Origin: Stentor coeruleus
Lineage: Eukaryota > Ciliophora > Heterotrichea > Heterotrichida > Stentoridae
Reading direction: 5' to 3'
Length of the DNA stretch: 64,000 nucleotides
NCBI GenBank assembly: GCA_001970955.1
Contig: MPUH01000142.1
Span: 32,274-96,273 of the forward strand
The translations under genes were made by a program, and so were the position numbers. Numbering within the stretch: position 1 is the first letter of the stretch; the number at the start of each line of letters is the position of its first letter. Below, piece by piece: positions 62,075 to 64,000 of the stretch. The notes beneath the pieces are model-generated. The model ran no database searches. It worked only from the letters and a program-made list of their open reading frames with translations, and was not told the origin of the DNA.

Positions 62075-63205
62075 CTAGTTGCTTATAAAAGAACTCCAGT
62101 CTTTTGAATTATTTACAATAAAAGTGAGCTTGTGAATACCTTGACCAATTTCTTTAATATTAAGTGTATCATTATCAAGAAATTTATTAAGTATACCAAG
62201 ATATAAAGGCAAATCAGGAGCACTGCTTCTCCCAACAACAAGTAAAAAAGCTTGTATTATATCTTCATCTGTGGCAATTTCTTCAGGATTATTTTCATCA
62301 TATAAGCATATGCTTATATTATTCATAAGCATTGCTACTGAGTCATGTATTTCTCCTATCGACTTGCATGATGCTATTTCTACAAGATTTACAATAGCTT
62401 TCAAATAATTTTCATTTTCATCTTTTGCCAATCTATTAAATATCATGCAGTTAATCTTTATATCATTAAAACTTTGTAACCCTTCTAAATATGAATTTTG
62501 TAAATCTTCTAAGCTTTCTTTTCTTATAAGAACTAATAAATCAAGTACTTCATAACTAATCACAGCATTTCTGATAATACCTTGCACATCTTTTATATTA
62601 TTTGGTAGATCAAGAAAGAATTTTGGGATAATTTTCAATAATATCATCATAAAATTCAATATTGCTTCATCAGTTTCTTCAATAAGCTTTGGTAAGTTAT
62701 CAAAGAATTTTGGCTTTAGTATTAGTTTATTATTTTTTTTATAACAATAGTAATCAACAAAACTTTGACGAAAATTTTTGATGAGTCGATAAAGTGTGCA
62801 GTCATTTTTTTCTGTAAGAAAAGTGTTTAAAGCTTTTTTATGAGGGTCTATTTCAACTTCATATGAAAAAGTTTGAAGATTTGAGATACTTTTAGGCCAT
62901 AAGCAAGCCCGAGACTGGTCTATTATTGGTATTTTTCTTATTGAATTGATTTTGTTCCAAACAAAGGCTACTTTTGAGTTTGTATCATGATAGCTTTCCC
63001 AATAGTGTATAACTTGCATTATTGAATCACTCCAACTTTCATCTTTAAATATTTTCATTTCTTCTCGGAATATCACCACCCATTCAGATGAATTTTCTAG
63101 AAACCCATCAACTCTAGTAAAGTGTTTAAGCATTTCTTTTTTTTTTTCTTTAAAGTACTGCTTTTCATTTTTTACGCTGAGCCTTCTACATGGTTTTTGT
63201 CCCAT
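62075..63205 (-). CDS. Hypothetical protein, possible VPS9-like C-terminus
   Basis: 376 residues, mostly helical. Starts M-G-Q-K-P-C, a candidate myristoylation (Gly2) and palmitoylation (Cys6) site. The C-terminal 70 residues (A-T-D-E-D-I-I-Q-A-F-L-L-V-V-G-R then A-P-D-L-P-L-Y-L) resemble the pattern of VPS9 Rab5-GEF domains (D-E-x-x-P-x-x-x-Y-V with N-P-P-N-L), but the key Asp/Tyr positions are not convincing. If real, it would activate Rab5-type GTPases on endosomes; otherwise the protein is of unknown function. Confidence 0.6.
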   Translation of the reverse strand: MGQKPCRRLSVKNEKQYFKEKKKEMLKHFTRVDGFLENSSEWVVIFREEMKIFKDESWSDSIMQVIHYWESYHDTNSKVAFVWNKINSIRKIPIIDQSRACLWPKSISNLQTFSYEVEIDPHKKALNTFLTEKNDCTLYRLIKNFRQSFVDYYCYKKNNKLILKPKFFDNLPKLIEETDEAILNFMMILLKIIPKFFLDLPNNIKDVQGIIRNAVISYEVLDLLVLIRKESLEDLQNSYLEGLQSFNDIKINCMIFNRLAKDENENYLKAIVNLVEIASCKSIGEIHDSVAMLMNNISICLYDENNPEEIATDEDIIQAFLLVVGRSSAPDLPLYLGILNKFLDNDTLNIKEIGQGIHKLTFIVNNSKDWSSFISN

Positions 63206-64000
63206 TTTTTCGCCGATTTATATGTTAGTCCTGATAAAGTTATTTGACACACAATTTTATTGGAAAATTGTGAAAATTTATGATATAAAATGATAGGGAA
63301 ATAGCTTTTTACTGCTAAAATTGTTGGAAATTAAGTTGTTTTGAACNGATAAAGTTATTTGACACACAATTTTATTGGAAAATTGTGAAAATTTATGATA
63401 TAAAATGATAGAGAAATTGTTTTTTACTGCTAAAATTGTTGGAAATTAAGTTGTATTGAATAAAGATATGCTTGAATTTGTTTTAAAATACTTAGAATTT
63501 TTTATTTTAGGGTAAAATAATATAATGCAGAAAAATGTATAATAAAAGTTATTTGCTAAGTTTCCATATTAATATATTTAGTGTTAGGTTATGAGAATCC
63601 TTTAGTCTGATAAATTATAATTAAGTATAGGGTCAATAAAAATACTTGTTCGATAACATCAAAAGAAAATATTACGCATATGTTCTAAAAAAAAATAATC
63701 TCTAATACTCTACAAATAATAAAAATATGAATTAAAACTATCTAAATATTTCTGTTTTCAAACAAATCCGATTTCTCAACAAAAGTATATATATATATTC
63801 ACTAATCCTATTGTCCTAAAACTAAAACTTATCTATAGCATTTCATCACAAACCAAATATACACTATCAACAAACAAACAAAAAACTCAAAGCCACCAGG
63901 AATCATCTTATCATCAAAATTATTTCCTAAATCACTTATTCAATCATTGCATATTCTAATTTTTATCAGAATTCAAAATCTACACAAACCCTATTCAGAA
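63206..64000. other. Right-end intergenic region with N-linked repeat
   Basis: Contains the 113-nt repeat around N 63347. From about 63650 the plus strand is C/A-rich and G-poor to the window end, the composition seen upstream of plus-strand genes (or downstream of minus-strand genes). Confidence 0.55.
63233..63460. repeat. 113-nt direct repeat, N at 63347
   Basis: Copies at 63233-63345 and 63348-63460 with several substitutions (more divergent than the other pairs), which suggests two alleles or noisy contig ends. Confidence 0.8.

Overview
This window looks like macronuclear-type DNA of a heterotrich ciliate, most like Stentor. It is about 70-75% AT and densely packed, with roughly 35 short-intergenic genes on both strands. 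The genes use the standard code: Trp is TGG, stops are mostly TAA or TAG, and only one gene ends in TGA. Six introns can be placed, all exactly 15 nt long with the pattern GTA(A/T)NNNNNATNTAG. Repairing them restores a P4-ATPase flippase, a Prp5/DDX46-type helicase (two introns), a Mei2-type RNA-binding protein, an ankyrin-AGC kinase and a multi-pass membrane protein. The gene families fit a ciliate: a P4-ATPase/guanylyl-cyclase fusion, CNBD K+ channels, 7TM-RGS proteins and SAXO-type axonemal proteins.

Layout. 1-8 kb: the 3' part of a Ser/Glu/His-repeat protein, a coiled-coil protein and a P4-ATPase. 8-20.6 kb: a giant secreted or surface protein, a B-box/WD40 protein, a two-TM protein, a double cyclic-nucleotide-binding protein and an unknown. 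20.7-28 kb: an HSF-type factor, a UFD1-like protein, a SAXO-like protein broken by a duplication, a 7TM-RGS protein, a TMBIM/lifeguard protein, a CREST-like membrane protein and a 2OG-Fe(II) oxygenase. 28.3-34.6 kb: the 2094-residue ATPase-like/guanylyl cyclase. 34.6-38.3 kb: gene-poor, with a small CCT-motif-like protein. 38.3-53.2 kb: a CNBD K+ channel, the Prp5-like helicase, the Mei2-like protein, an Unkempt-like CCCH/RING protein, a secreted GH5 glucanase, the ankyrin-AGC kinase, a cyclase-family hydrolase and a cAMP-receptor-like GPCR. 53.5-64 kb: small hypothetical proteins, one tRNA-Glu(UUC), several membrane proteins and a 376-residue protein with a weak VPS9-like C-terminus.

The genes are individually transcribed eukaryotic units, not operons. 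Even so, one theme recurs: receptor, RGS, guanylyl cyclase, cyclic-nucleotide-binding protein, CNBD channel and AGC kinase are the parts of a cyclic-nucleotide signalling system.

Two cautions apply. Ten single N bases each precede a second copy of sequence found just upstream, so most short direct repeats here are probably unmerged contig ends. Two otherwise convincing genes carry an in-frame TAA where glutamine would fit; these may be errors, disabled alleles or readthrough. The intergenic DNA also shows a strong strand asymmetry: G-poor upstream of genes and C-poor downstream.
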